Shown: one piece after another, positions 43,213 through 52,724 of the stretch
How the letters are laid out: the number at the start of each line of letters is the position of its first letter
Numbering within the stretch: the first letter of the stretch is position 1
Source of the DNA: an uncultured bacterium
GTDB taxonomy: Bacteria; Bacillota; Clostridia; Lachnospirales; Lachnospiraceae
Assembly: GCA_947647735.1 (NCBI GenBank)
Contig: CANSLJ010000003.1
Span: forward strand, 153,997 to 217,996
Length of the DNA: 64,000 nucleotides
Reading direction: 5' to 3'
Translations under genes and position numbers: made by a program
The notes under the pieces: model-generated
What the model was told of the DNA's origin: nothing
The model's input: the letters and a program-made list of their open reading frames with translations, nothing else
Database searches by the model: none

Positions 43213-44415
43213 GTGGAAAATCTTTGCATGGATTCCTACAGCGTGGAAGAAAAGAAAGTCTTGCGTTTTGAGTTACTGGGTTCTTTCTCCTATGGTGATG
43301 AGGAGGAAGAAAATACGGCATATAGCAGATATGCGATGAAAACTGGGAAAAAGACATTATCTTTTTTACAGTATTTGATCGTAAATCATGCACGGCATAT
43401 CTCTTCGGAGGAACTGATCGAGAAATTTTGGACAGAGAATGCCAGCAGTGCGCCGGGTAATGCATTGAGAAATATGCTCTTTAAAGTTCGGAGTCTCCTG
43501 AAAAATATGTTTCCGGAGCAGGAAGAACTGTTTTTAACGTTTCCGGGGTTTTATGCTTGGGCACCGGATATTTGTGTTGAGTTGGATACGGAGTTGTTTG
43601 AAGAGCTCTGTGTTGAGGCGAGAAAAAAGACAGATGATACATATCTCGAACTGCTTCTGGAGGCGATATCTCTGTATAAGGGGGATTTTCTGCCGGCGAA
43701 CGACAGTGATTGGGCGTTGGTATTAAGGCAATATTATCGAACGCTCTATTTGGATGTCTGTAAAGCGGTATTGCCGCTGCTGCAAAAGAGAGAATTGTGG
43801 GTGGAGATTATCAGCATCTGCGAGCAGGCATATCGCATCGATTTTACAGTGGAAGAATTCACCGCTTATCAGATGCGGGCGCTGATCTCGTTGGGACGGG
43901 CGGATGACGCTGTGGCGCTGTGTGATGCGTTCCGGACAAGGATGCAGCAGGAATTCAATGTATCTCTCAGCGATCAGATCGAGCAGATCTATGCGCTGGC
44001 AGTCGGATTGAAGAAAAAGGGACTGGAGGCTTCCGATATATTCAGTTTGGTCTGTGAGGAGAACGAGGAGGGACAGCGGGCATTTTTCTGTACATTTGAG
44101 ATGTTTCAGAATATTGTGGCATTGGAGAAGCGGCATCTTGCGCGCTCGGGGCACAGTTCGACGCTTGTGATCGTAAGTCTGGAAAAAGATGTCGTACCAT
44201 CTACGGATGCACGGAGGTTGGAGCGCATCCTGCTGGAGGGGCTTAGAGTCGGAGATCCCGTTGCGAGACTGGAGGCTGGTTCCTATATCCTGATGCTAAC
44301 GGGGGCTAATGAGGAAAACGCGCATCTCGTGATCAGCCGCCTTGACAGCAGTTTTCATAAGACTTATCGGCACTCGAGGGCGCAGCTTAGTTATAAGATT
44401 GCGGCGCTTCGGTGA
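43213..44415 (+). CDS. SARP/BTAD-type transcriptional regulator with degenerate GGDEF-like C-terminus
   Basis: About 400 residues. GTG 43213 is favoured because AGGAG lies nine bases upstream; GTG 43204 and ATG 43228 are alternatives. The N-terminal part is an OmpR-like winged helix (FELLGSF... and SSEELIEKFW...NALRNMLFKVRSLLK), followed by a BTAD helical domain (LYKGDFLPANDSDWALVLRQYY, FDVTVEEFTAYQ-like). The last 110 residues (LERILLEGLRVGDPVARLEAGSYILMLTG) resemble a GGDEF fold without the catalytic signature. It lies directly upstream of the surface protein operon and probably regulates it. Confidence 0.8.
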   Translation: MENLCMDSYSVEEKKVLRFELLGSFSYGDEEEENTAYSRYAMKTGKKTLSFLQYLIVNHARHISSEELIEKFWTENASSAPGNALRNMLFKVRSLLKNMFPEQEELFLTFPGFYAWAPDICVELDTELFEELCVEARKKTDDTYLELLLEAISLYKGDFLPANDSDWALVLRQYYRTLYLDVCKAVLPLLQKRELWVEIISICEQAYRIDFTVEEFTAYQMRALISLGRADDAVALCDAFRTRMQQEFNVSLSDQIEQIYALAVGLKKKGLEASDIFSLVCEENEEGQRAFFCTFEMFQNIVALEKRHLARSGHSSTLVIVSLEKDVVPSTDARRLERILLEGLRVGDPVARLEAGSYILMLTGANEENAHLVISRLDSSFHKTYRHSRAQLSYKIAALR

Positions 44416-44420
44416 TAGGG

Positions 44421-44480
44421 AAATAGCGCTGAATTGATAGTTGACTGTGAAAGTCAGTTATTAGTTCAGCGCTATTTTAT
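44421..44480 (+). terminator. Terminator of the regulator gene
   Basis: Thirteen-base perfect outer arms (44421-44433 and 44465-44477) with an inner TGACT/AGTCA stem, followed by TTTTAT. Confidence 0.8.
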
Positions 44481-44592
44481 ATCGTTCTCCCGTGTTTATG
44501 AATATATTATCCGTAAAACGCCGTTTCCCAGCTAATGACTGAAATAGTCAACATATTTTAACAGGATTTTCTACACTTATTTAAGAGAAAAT

Positions 44593-44652
44593 ATATCAAA
44601 AAACATATCAAGAGTATCTGAAAATCATCAAATTATCATCAAATAATCATAA
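44593..44652 (+). promoter_or_regulatory. 11-bp-phased heptamer repeats, candidate SARP binding site
   Basis: ATCATCA at 44624 and 44635 and ATCATAA at 44646 are spaced exactly 11 bases apart. ATATCAA at 44593 and 44605 (12 apart) precede them. SARP regulators are known to bind direct heptamers at 11-base spacing. The rest of 44481-44772 is A/T-rich and contains a GC hairpin (44711-44734) but no gene. Confidence 0.5.
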
Positions 44653-44772
44653 AAATTTCATGAAAAAACCTGTCACAAAAAAATGAGATCATATTTTGAA
44701 AAAAAATAACAGACCGCTAACACCGGCCTGTTATAGTTGAACTTGAAAATGAGTGAAAAGGTGGTGGCATAA

Positions 44773-45204
44773 GTGCCTAGAGAGAAAATGCTCTCGGGAA
44801 GAGTACCCCCGGGAAAGATGTTTCCCGGGAACATGCTCCAAGGGAAGATGTTTCCTTGCAATAGTCGGGAAGCGGTGGTCACGATAAAGTCCTATGAGGA
44901 CGGAATCATAGATGGCTGCCTACAGCATCCGCGGCTGGAAAAGAAGGAAGAAATCCGAAGCCTTTCACAGATGATCTTACTGTTAGATAATCTGTTGGAT
45001 TTGGAGAACTGTCCAGGCCGCCCGCTGCCCTTGGTTCATTCGGAGTGTGATAACGGAGAGAGTATGGCAGTATTCCGTATCCAGATACTCTTTCGGGAAA
45101 ATCACACGTGGCAGGGGAGATTGATCTGGCAGAATGAAGACCAGGAAGTGGTATTCCACAGTGCAATGGAACTGCTTCAGATGCTGGATGAGATTCTCGC
45201 CTGA
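44773..45204 (+). CDS. Small protein of unknown function before the surface protein gene
   Basis: 143 residues from GTG 44773, with AAAGGTGGTGG upstream. The first 30 residues are a Met/Gly/Pro/Lys-rich repeat (GKMFPGNMLQGKMFP) encoded by palindromic DNA (CCCGGGAAA-GATG-TTTCCCGGG at 44816-44837). Later in-frame ATGs make the true start uncertain. The remaining part is acidic with LSQMILLLDNLLDLENCPG and a C-terminal amphipathic helix, probably a soluble cytoplasmic protein. It is 34 bases before the surface protein and likely co-transcribed. Family not recognised. Confidence 0.6.
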   Translation: MPREKMLSGRVPPGKMFPGNMLQGKMFPCNSREAVVTIKSYEDGIIDGCLQHPRLEKKEEIRSLSQMILLLDNLLDLENCPGRPLPLVHSECDNGESMAVFRIQILFRENHTWQGRLIWQNEDQEVVFHSAMELLQMLDEILA

Positions 45205-45238
45205 GAAAATCAAAGATATGAAAGGAGGATGTCAGAAA

Positions 45239-48200
45239 ATGACAAAGAGGAGAAGAAAACCGTTTTGGGCTAAACTTTTATCAGGCGTACTGGTCGTAAG
45301 TATGCTGATCGGCACCGTAGGAATGTCCACCTTTGCCGCGGCAGATGATCCGGCAGAGGAAGTTAACGTGGAAGTAACAGCAGATGATGCGTCTTCCACT
45401 GAAGATAGTACGGCTACAACTCCTGAGGAGAGTGAAAAAGATGCGGATGCACCGGAGACGACAGACGGTGAAGAGGCTGTTAAGCCGGCAGACGGTGAGG
45501 AAGATTCGGTGATGGATGTAGCACCGGCAGAAGCACCGGATGCAGGTACGTCGGGAGAAGGGGACACGGATACGGTTCCCGCAGAACAGGAAGAAGCGGA
45601 TGAGGTTCAGGATGTTCTGCCCGAGGAGGAGGCTGCACCGACAGAGTACGCTACGATAGAGGAATTTATGGCAGCGTGTGCTGAGATGGGGTATGCTGAG
45701 GATGAAGAGACAGTCAGGGCGGTGATTGATAACTGCCTGAGCATTTACGAGAGATTGTCGGATGAAGATAAGGCAAATACGGAAGTGAATGCGGCTTATG
45801 AGGCGCTGGTGTTTTATGCTAATGACCTCAATGGAGGTATTCAAACACTGGCTTTATTAACTGGTGAACAATTCAGCATAGTAGTAAATCTGGGATATGA
45901 AGAGAACGGTGTTATTTACCGGATAGGCAGTACGACTGTTGTTGCTAATTGTCAGGACGGTACAGGGCATTCGGGATATAATCACTCTATGTATGTACCA
46001 GATATCATTCAGAAGGCTGGATATACAAATTATACAAATTATACTGTAACACGATACAGTGGGGCGGATAGTGGCACGGCAAGTGATTTGGGTAATGGCA
46101 AATGGCAAGTGCATTACAACATAACTGGTGGGGTGCCGTATAGAGCAGATGAGGCTGTCTGGGTGATTGGCGATAAGCCGACTGTGGACGATGGGAATGT
46201 TGGAAAACCAGGGACAGATCCAGGGGGATATGAGGGCGATACCAAAGATCCTACAGGAAATAGTGAGACAAAGTATAGGGTTCAGGTTGTTTATGTAGAT
46301 CGAGATGACAAAGAGTATAATGGGCCTTCAGGTTATGCAATTTTGAAATGTAATAGTAGCCATAAGATGGGGCACAGTTATAATTGTAGCTTTAAAATTG
46401 CCCATGCAAAAGAGGTTGCTGAACGTCTTCATGATGAGCGAGGAGATTCAAATTATTCAATATATGATGGATGGAAGTGGTATGAATCGCATAGGGGAAA
46501 TAATAAAAATGCAACAATTGAAAATCACTCTCATAATAAAAGTACAATTTATTTCTATTACAAAGCACCTGGCGTACCGAGTTATAAATACAAATTGACC
46601 TATAACGCCAATGGCGGTGTAGTTGAAAATAAATTTGCGTATACAGTTGAAGTGACAACGACGGATGACAGCTACAAGTTCTATTCTATCGAACCTAAAC
46701 GCGAAGGATATGAATTTTTGGGATGGTATACTCAGGCTAATGGCGGTGAACTTGTGACATGGCCGAAAACCTTGACAAAGGATAAGCCTACAGGTACCGT
46801 GTATGCGCATTGGATACCAAAGGAAAATGGAAGCGCTACAGTAACTTATAAATCTGGAACAGGTGGTTCTGGCAGCAAGACAGAGACGGTTCCTGGTGGT
46901 GTACAATATACCGTTTTATCTCCGAAAGATGCAGGAATTACCGGACCGGCCGGAAAAGTATTCTCACATTGGAGTTGTAATAAAGGCGGCATGTATTTCA
47001 CAGGTGATAAGATTACTCCGAATAATGATGAGCATTGGATATTTACAGCGGTATGGGAAAACGATGACAGTGAAAGCGGAAATGCTGCTTATAAAGTAAA
47101 ATGGTTTGACAAAGATAGTGGAAGCGAACTTAAGTCAGTGGACCGCAAAGGAACAGCGGGAAAACCCGTATCGGTTAAAGAAGAAGATAAGAGCTATAAA
47201 GGTTATATTTTTGATGAAGATAACGGAGATAATTTGCTGAACGCTATTTTAAAGAGTGATGGCAGCACTGTACTTAAGCTCTATTTTGTGAAGAGTAACG
47301 AACCGGAAAAGGAAGAGATAACTGAATTTACCAAAGAGCTGGTGAAAACTCCGCAGGAAGCAACAGCTGCCAATATAAGTACAAGTGGCATCACCTTCCC
47401 CAATAGGGATGGCATAGTGATAGTTCCTGAAAATGAAATGTGGGAGATCACACTGCTGTATAAGATTACCGTTAAAGGGACGCCGGGAATGGCCTATAAG
47501 GTAGAAGATTTGCATGCAACCCCTGAGAGCGTGGAAGATATAATACCAGATAATGGGGAAGCAGTTATTTATGTAACAAAACCTTATACGAATGATGATG
47601 TTGTTGATGGCAATCTGATAAATGAGGCAACATTATTATATTCTGAAGGTGACGGGCTTAAAGAAGTTGATGTAAAGACACCTGTCGGGAACGAGGAAAT
47701 ACCTGATGAGTATTATGCAACTGTTGTTTATAACGCCGGTTCTCATGGCAATATTTCAGGCGGTAAAGCAAGAGAAGAGTTGCTGATCACGAATGAGAAC
47801 GGTCAGTCCGCTGCAGAAGGTACGATAGATATTTCGGGTGCAGAGGTAACTGCTGACGATGGCTGGTACTGCATCGGCTGGAAAGCGGAAGCAGAAGAAG
47901 ATCCTGATTGGACGCACAATGTGGATTTAAGTTCTGGCAAAATTGCAGGAACGAAAAATGTTCCGGCTAAGGCAAATGCGAAATATACGTTTACAGCACA
48001 GTATATTCCCAAGCCCTCCAAAGATAAGCTGGAATTAAAGGCTATCGTGGATTGTGTCAATACAACGATCGATCCGCTCCACAAAGATAAGACATATGAT
48101 GTGCAGGACGGCAGTGTGACAGTCGGTGAAATCACCAAATCAGGTGATGAATATACCTGCGAAGTGACTGTCCTTGCAGATGAGTATGTGAAGAAATATA

Positions 48201-49900
48201 CAGAGGAGATGAAGGAAGCACATGTACTTGTTGATCCCTCTAAAGGAACTGCCAAACTGACGCTGAAATGGAATGAGGATGATCAGAAATGGGAAGCAGA
48301 AAAGAAGCAAGTAACCTTTAAGGTTCGCTGCGGTAAACCTTCTGCCAATGTAAACATCATTCGCAATTACAGCTATGAATTAGTAGATGAAAACCCCGTG
48401 AAAGAATCAAAACGGGAAAAGGGTACAACGCCTGTAGAAATCAAAGAGGGCAAAGTAACCGTAAATGCAGATGCATACAAGGTTTATGACGGCATGGAAG
48501 GGATTGACGCGAAAGAGTATGAACTCAAGTCGGTAACCGTGAAAAAAGGCAGCGAAGTAATTACGGATGTTGTTCCGGATTCCGGGAAACCACTCAGCTT
48601 TGCGGCAGAGGCAGATGGCCTGTATGAAGTGACACTCAACTATGAGCTGGTTGAAACGGCAAAGAAAACAGTTACCGTTATTTATGTGGATGAAGACGGC
48701 AGAGAACTGGGGAGAGTAGATGATATTCCGAAAGTGAATTATAAAGATCCCTATGATGTCAGCGACAAAGTGACGGAAACTTATACAGATGAAGACGGAA
48801 ACAACTATATTGTCCTTGGCGTAGATGAGGATGGCGATCCCGAAGAGGGAACAGCAGATAAAGACATCGTAGTAACGATCATCTGCACGCTGGATAATAT
48901 CGGTCCTGAGGGTCCGGATAAGATTCCCGACAAGTATCAGGTTATTGTAACCTATGAAGCAGTGAACGGGACGATAAACGGTTCCAAGAGGGAGATTGTA
49001 AGCCTGAAAAAAACGGATGAGAATGGGAAGGAAGAATACGCAACAGCGGAGGACGGCGGAAAAGGCTATCTGACAGCAGGGCAGATCCCTGGTACTTCTG
49101 CAAATGAGGGATATGGAAACGGAGTCTGGGCTCCGGCAGAGCCGACCGTTACCTATGAGATTACAAAGAATACAGATTTTGTGATCACATATTCACGGAA
49201 TACGCAGCCTACGCCTCCCGGTGGCGGTGGAAATAATGACGACGATGACGATGACGACGACGATGATCCAGACCCGACGCCCACACCGACATCAGACCCG
49301 ACACCACCTGTACCGCCCACACCGATCCTGCCCGGGCCTACAGTGACACCTACGCCTGTACCGCCCACACCGACGGTAACAAACGTGACACCTGTACCGC
49401 CCACACCTACGGCAGCGCTGGCGACAGCAGATCCCGAAGTGGCACAACTCCTGGATGAGATCGTACCGCTGGCCGGCGGGGAGGAAGCAGACGGTGAGGC
49501 TGAACCGGAACCGGTGGAACTGGATGAGGAAGGCGTGCCGAAAGCAGGCAAGGGCCTTAGCTGGGCACTGGTGAACTTCGCACTGATGAATCTGGCAGTC
49601 TTTGAATCCCTGATGCTTCTGGTCGGATATTTTGTGAAGACGAAGAACTCATCTGAGGAAGAGGACGAAGAAGAGAAGAAGAAGTTAAAGAAAAAAGGTA
49701 TTATGCGTATCATCAGCCTGCCGGTAGCGATCATCTCTATCATCGCATTCTGCCTGACAGAAGATATCACGCTTCCGACCGCATTCGTAGACCGTTATAC
49801 ACTCCTGATGGCGATCATCGCGCTTGTACAGACAGCAGTAGTAGCACTGTCCCGCAAGGAGTTGGAAGACGAAGAGGAAGAAGTTAAGGTTGAAGCATAA
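45239..49900 (+). CDS. Large repeat-rich surface protein with InlB B-type and MucBP-like repeats and a multi-helix C-terminal anchor
   Basis: 1553 residues from ATG 45239, behind AAAGGAGG. A signal peptide (KRRRKPFWAKLLSGVLVVSMLIG, cut near STFAAA) is followed by an acidic Glu/Asp/Ala/Pro region (30-140). InlB B-type repeats occur at about 448-525 (GYEFLGWYTQANGGE), 535-610 and 825-925, and a MucBP-like repeat begins near 1146 (VIYVDEDGRELG). A poly-Asp tract (about 1333) and a Pro/Thr stalk (1340-1395) lead to three hydrophobic helices (about 1438-1464, 1487-1508, 1513-1535) and an acidic tail. There is no LPxTG sorting signal. Probably an adhesin. Confidence 0.85.
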   Translation: MTKRRRKPFWAKLLSGVLVVSMLIGTVGMSTFAAADDPAEEVNVEVTADDASSTEDSTATTPEESEKDADAPETTDGEEAVKPADGEEDSVMDVAPAEAPDAGTSGEGDTDTVPAEQEEADEVQDVLPEEEAAPTEYATIEEFMAACAEMGYAEDEETVRAVIDNCLSIYERLSDEDKANTEVNAAYEALVFYANDLNGGIQTLALLTGEQFSIVVNLGYEENGVIYRIGSTTVVANCQDGTGHSGYNHSMYVPDIIQKAGYTNYTNYTVTRYSGADSGTASDLGNGKWQVHYNITGGVPYRADEAVWVIGDKPTVDDGNVGKPGTDPGGYEGDTKDPTGNSETKYRVQVVYVDRDDKEYNGPSGYAILKCNSSHKMGHSYNCSFKIAHAKEVAERLHDERGDSNYSIYDGWKWYESHRGNNKNATIENHSHNKSTIYFYYKAPGVPSYKYKLTYNANGGVVENKFAYTVEVTTTDDSYKFYSIEPKREGYEFLGWYTQANGGELVTWPKTLTKDKPTGTVYAHWIPKENGSATVTYKSGTGGSGSKTETVPGGVQYTVLSPKDAGITGPAGKVFSHWSCNKGGMYFTGDKITPNNDEHWIFTAVWENDDSESGNAAYKVKWFDKDSGSELKSVDRKGTAGKPVSVKEEDKSYKGYIFDEDNGDNLLNAILKSDGSTVLKLYFVKSNEPEKEEITEFTKELVKTPQEATAANISTSGITFPNRDGIVIVPENEMWEITLLYKITVKGTPGMAYKVEDLHATPESVEDIIPDNGEAVIYVTKPYTNDDVVDGNLINEATLLYSEGDGLKEVDVKTPVGNEEIPDEYYATVVYNAGSHGNISGGKAREELLITNENGQSAAEGTIDISGAEVTADDGWYCIGWKAEAEEDPDWTHNVDLSSGKIAGTKNVPAKANAKYTFTAQYIPKPSKDKLELKAIVDCVNTTIDPLHKDKTYDVQDGSVTVGEITKSGDEYTCEVTVLADEYVKKYTEEMKEAHVLVDPSKGTAKLTLKWNEDDQKWEAEKKQVTFKVRCGKPSANVNIIRNYSYELVDENPVKESKREKGTTPVEIKEGKVTVNADAYKVYDGMEGIDAKEYELKSVTVKKGSEVITDVVPDSGKPLSFAAEADGLYEVTLNYELVETAKKTVTVIYVDEDGRELGRVDDIPKVNYKDPYDVSDKVTETYTDEDGNNYIVLGVDEDGDPEEGTADKDIVVTIICTLDNIGPEGPDKIPDKYQVIVTYEAVNGTINGSKREIVSLKKTDENGKEEYATAEDGGKGYLTAGQIPGTSANEGYGNGVWAPAEPTVTYEITKNTDFVITYSRNTQPTPPGGGGNNDDDDDDDDDDPDPTPTPTSDPTPPVPPTPILPGPTVTPTPVPPTPTVTNVTPVPPTPTAALATADPEVAQLLDEIVPLAGGEEADGEAEPEPVELDEEGVPKAGKGLSWALVNFALMNLAVFESLMLLVGYFVKTKNSSEEEDEEEKKKLKKKGIMRIISLPVAIISIIAFCLTEDITLPTAFVDRYTLLMAIIALVQTAVVALSRKELEDEEEEVKVEA

Positions 49901-49934
49901 GAGTTAGAAACAACATAGCGATATGATGAAAAGG

Positions 49935-49967
49935 CTGGCGCCGGGGCATTGCTCCGGCGCTGGTTTT
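49935..49967 (+). terminator. Terminator of the surface protein operon
   Basis: GCGCCGG (49938-49944) pairs with CCGGCGC (49954-49960), followed shortly by TTTTT. Confidence 0.85.
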
Positions 49968-50115
49968 TCGTAAAAGTATATTGCGATTCATTATCTCATA
50001 TGGTAGTATATAAGTACATATCTGGGAACTTCTGAGATTTCTAAATCATTCAATCACTTTCGTGATAGCAAAAGACTCCCTTATATGAAATAAAAATAGC
50101 ATAGGGAGGAAAAGT

Positions 50116-51085
50116 ATGGGCAGAGCAGATGTCTATGAGAGCGATTATCTGGAGAATGAGGAGATTTTCGCGGATTTGGTGAATGGTGTTTTGTATCAGG
50201 GAAGAGCGGTTGTGAAGCCACAGGAATTGAGTGAGCAGGATGGAGAACTGAGGAGTATTTTGGGTGGAGTGAGTAAGAAAATACTCAGGGATAAGGTGAA
50301 GTTATGGAGGGGGACACTACTTGCGATATTTGCAGTGGAGAATCAGACGAAGGTGGACTACCACATGGTAATTCGGGCGATGCTGGCGGAGGGTATGGCT
50401 TATGACAGGCAGTGGAAGAAGCTGAGAGAGCAAAGAATATCGGAAGGGGGAAACGGTGACAGCAGATGAATTTATTTCCGGAATGAGGAAAGGAGATAAG
50501 CTCATTCCAGTCATTACGATCATTGTTTATTATGGAACGGATAAATCTTGGGATGGTGCGAGGACGCTTTATGAATTGCTGGATATGGATGGGATGGAAG
50601 AAGAGATTATACCGTTCATTTCAGACTATCAGTTAAATGTGTTTGATCATCATGAGCATGATAATTTTGGACAGTTTCACTCAGAACTGCAGTCTGTGTT
50701 TGAATTTTTGAGGTATGCGGGAGATAAGAAAGCGTTGGGGGAAAGGATGGTGAAAAATAAGGAGAAGTATAGAAGACTAAGTAGTCAAGCAAAGGCTCTG
50801 TTAGCACATTTAACAAATATAAAGAAAATACCAAATGTAAAAGAGGAAGAATTGGAGAGAGGAGAGTTTGATATGTGTAAAGCATTTGAAGATATGAAGG
50901 AAGAGGGAAGGCTAGAGGGTAAAATAGAAGGAAGAGCAGAAGGAAGAGCGGAGGAGATCGTTGAATCAGGTTATGAGTTTAAACTTTCTGAAAGCGAAAT
51001 TTTAGAGAGATTGCAGAATAGACTAAATATATCTTTAGAAGCGGCACAGGGATACTTTGCAATGTTTAAAATGGAGACAGTTTAA
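50116..51085 (+). pseudogene. Rpn/YhgA-like PD-(D/E)xK nuclease gene split by a frameshift
   Basis: The first frame (50116-50469, 117 residues) has the Rpn N-terminus with LRSILGG and the nuclease core AIFAVENQTKVDYHM. The second (50456-51085, 209 residues) continues with the family segment FISGMRKGDKLIPVITIIVYYG and ends with a charged tail (EGRLEGKIEGRAEGRAEEI). Removing one G from the GGGGG run at 50446-50450 would join them into one protein of about 320 residues. GTG 50456 has AAGGGGG just upstream, so the C-terminal part could be made alone. A polymorphic tract, a sequencing error or decay could each explain it. Confidence 0.8.
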
Positions 51086-51207
51086 AGGAAGATGAGTATA
51101 CTGAGAGGTTAAAACACCGATTTTGATCTGAGATAGAAAAGCGGTTGCGTGGGGCCGCTTTTTTGTGTTAAGATGGTATGCAATAGGGTGAAAAGGATAA
51201 TAAAGCG

Positions 51208-51705
51208 ATGGTTTGCTTAAAGATAAAAAATACAAAATTATTTATGCAGAAGTTTCTGATGTCAGAAGCTTTTTCGGATTTTTTGTTGGTGGAGGCGAAG
51301 GTTGACACGTTTGTCAGTTATGATATTGACGGCCGTATCAGGCGGGATTTTTTCACAAAGGAAGAGCAGGAGCAGCAGGAGATTTGCGAGTTTGCGGCGT
51401 GGGAAGCTGTGCGTCCTCAGATCGTGCAGATGGTAAAAGGAAAACGCACACCGCTTTTTATGAAGCTGGTGCTTGCTTATATGCCGAAAAGAGCGGAAGA
51501 GATATGGAAGAAAGAAGAACAGGCAGGCAGTGCGGGTTTTATAAATTATCTGATGTGTACAATAAAATATGAAAATGGCGGAATTACCCTGACAGGGGGC
51601 GTTTCCTATCAAGGATTTACGATGGACAAAGGCCCGGAAAAGTGCTGGGATCAGATGCTGTGCCGTCTGGCAGATATAATAGGGCTGGAATATGAAATCA
51701 TATAG
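51208..51705 (+). CDS. Protein of unknown function, resembling DUF5721
   Basis: 165 residues, soluble. It contains KIKNTKLFMQKFLMSEAFSDFLLVEA, EFAAWEAVRPQIVQMVKGKRTPL and FINYLMCTIKYENGGITLTGGVSYQGFTMDKGPEKCWDQ. I associate this with a Lachnospiraceae-type DUF, from memory and with low certainty. It overlaps the following gene by 14 bases, a stable coupling with a ComEC-like hydrolase. Confidence 0.75.
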   Translation: MVCLKIKNTKLFMQKFLMSEAFSDFLLVEAKVDTFVSYDIDGRIRRDFFTKEEQEQQEICEFAAWEAVRPQIVQMVKGKRTPLFMKLVLAYMPKRAEEIWKKEEQAGSAGFINYLMCTIKYENGGITLTGGVSYQGFTMDKGPEKCWDQMLCRLADIIGLEYEII

Positions 51706-52675
51706 TTCATATAATAAAAAGGGTGACAAAAAAAGAAGTGGCCTGTTGTGGGCGTCTCTGGCGATTCTGTTAATTCTATTTTTTATGGAGAGTGGAGGGG
51801 CTTCTGATTGGCAGAATAGACTGACTAAAAAAGTCAATAAAGATAATGAAACATCTTTTTCGGAAGAAATTGTAAAGATAGATGATCTGGTACTTGAAGT
51901 GCATTTTCTGGATGTGGGACATGGGGACGCAACACTGATTATCTGTGGCGAACATGCCATGATGATTGACTGTGGTGATGAAACCCAGGGAGCGAAATTG
52001 CGGGATTATATGGTGGATCATGGGGTATCTGCGCTGGATTATCTGGTGTTGACTCATCCGGACAAAGATCATATCGGTGGAGCACCGGTTATTTTAACAG
52101 AATTTCCGATAGGGCAGATTTTCAGGTCCGATTATATCAAGGGAAGCAGGACGGAAGAAGAATTGCAGCAGGCTTTGATCCAAAAAGAGGCTGAGGCTGT
52201 TATGCCTGTGCCGGGGACGGAATATCAGTTAGGGGAAGCGTGGTTTACGATCCTGGGGCCGGAGAGGATATATGAGGAGTCCAACGATTCATCTATTGTA
52301 CTTTTGCTGCATTTCGGGGTAAACACTTTTCTGTTTACCGGGGATGCGGAAAAGGACGCGGAACAGGATATGGTGGAAAACAGCGGGAAGCCGGGATTGT
52401 CTCTGAAAGCCGATGTGTATCAGGTGGGGCATCATGGTGATAAGAGCTCCAGCAAAAAGAAGTTTTTGAGTGCGGTATCCCCGGAATTTGCAGTGATCAG
52501 CTGCGACTATCAGGGGGAGAAGGGGCATCCCGATGCGGAGGTGCTGAATCGGCTGCGGGAAGCCGGGGTTAAGGTTTTCCGCACGGATGAACAGGGGACG
52601 ATCGTGGCGGTTTCTGACGGGAGGAGCATAACCTGGAATTGTGCGCCTTCGGAGAGCTGGCAGGCCGGAGAATGA
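51692..52675 (+). CDS. ComEC-like metallo-beta-lactamase fold hydrolase
   Basis: 327 residues with an N-terminal membrane helix (GLLWASLAILLILFFM). The hydrolase domain resembles the C-terminal domain of ComEC: VHFLDVGHGDATLI, MIDCGDETQG, LVLTHPDKDHIGGAP (THxDxDH metal motif), FLFTGDAEKDAE and VYQVGHHGDKSS. No competence channel domain is present, so it is a stand-alone secreted or membrane-bound nuclease-like or phosphodiesterase-like enzyme. Confidence 0.9.
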   Translation: MKSYSSYNKKGDKKRSGLLWASLAILLILFFMESGGASDWQNRLTKKVNKDNETSFSEEIVKIDDLVLEVHFLDVGHGDATLIICGEHAMMIDCGDETQGAKLRDYMVDHGVSALDYLVLTHPDKDHIGGAPVILTEFPIGQIFRSDYIKGSRTEEELQQALIQKEAEAVMPVPGTEYQLGEAWFTILGPERIYEESNDSSIVLLLHFGVNTFLFTGDAEKDAEQDMVENSGKPGLSLKADVYQVGHHGDKSSSKKKFLSAVSPEFAVISCDYQGEKGHPDAEVLNRLREAGVKVFRTDEQGTIVAVSDGRSITWNCAPSESWQAGE

Positions 52676-52724
52676 GAAAAGTTAGCGGATCAGACAATAA
52701 ATAAGCAGAGTATGAAAACAGAAT

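Noticed and set aside
49540-49900. LPxTG sortase signal on the large surface protein
   Set aside because: No LPxTG-like motif precedes the hydrophobic helices, and there are three helices instead of one.
50449-50455. Programmed -1 frameshift at the GGGAAAC heptamer in the Rpn gene
   Set aside because: A -1 shift there runs at once into TGA; the second frame is reached only by +1 (or loss of one G).
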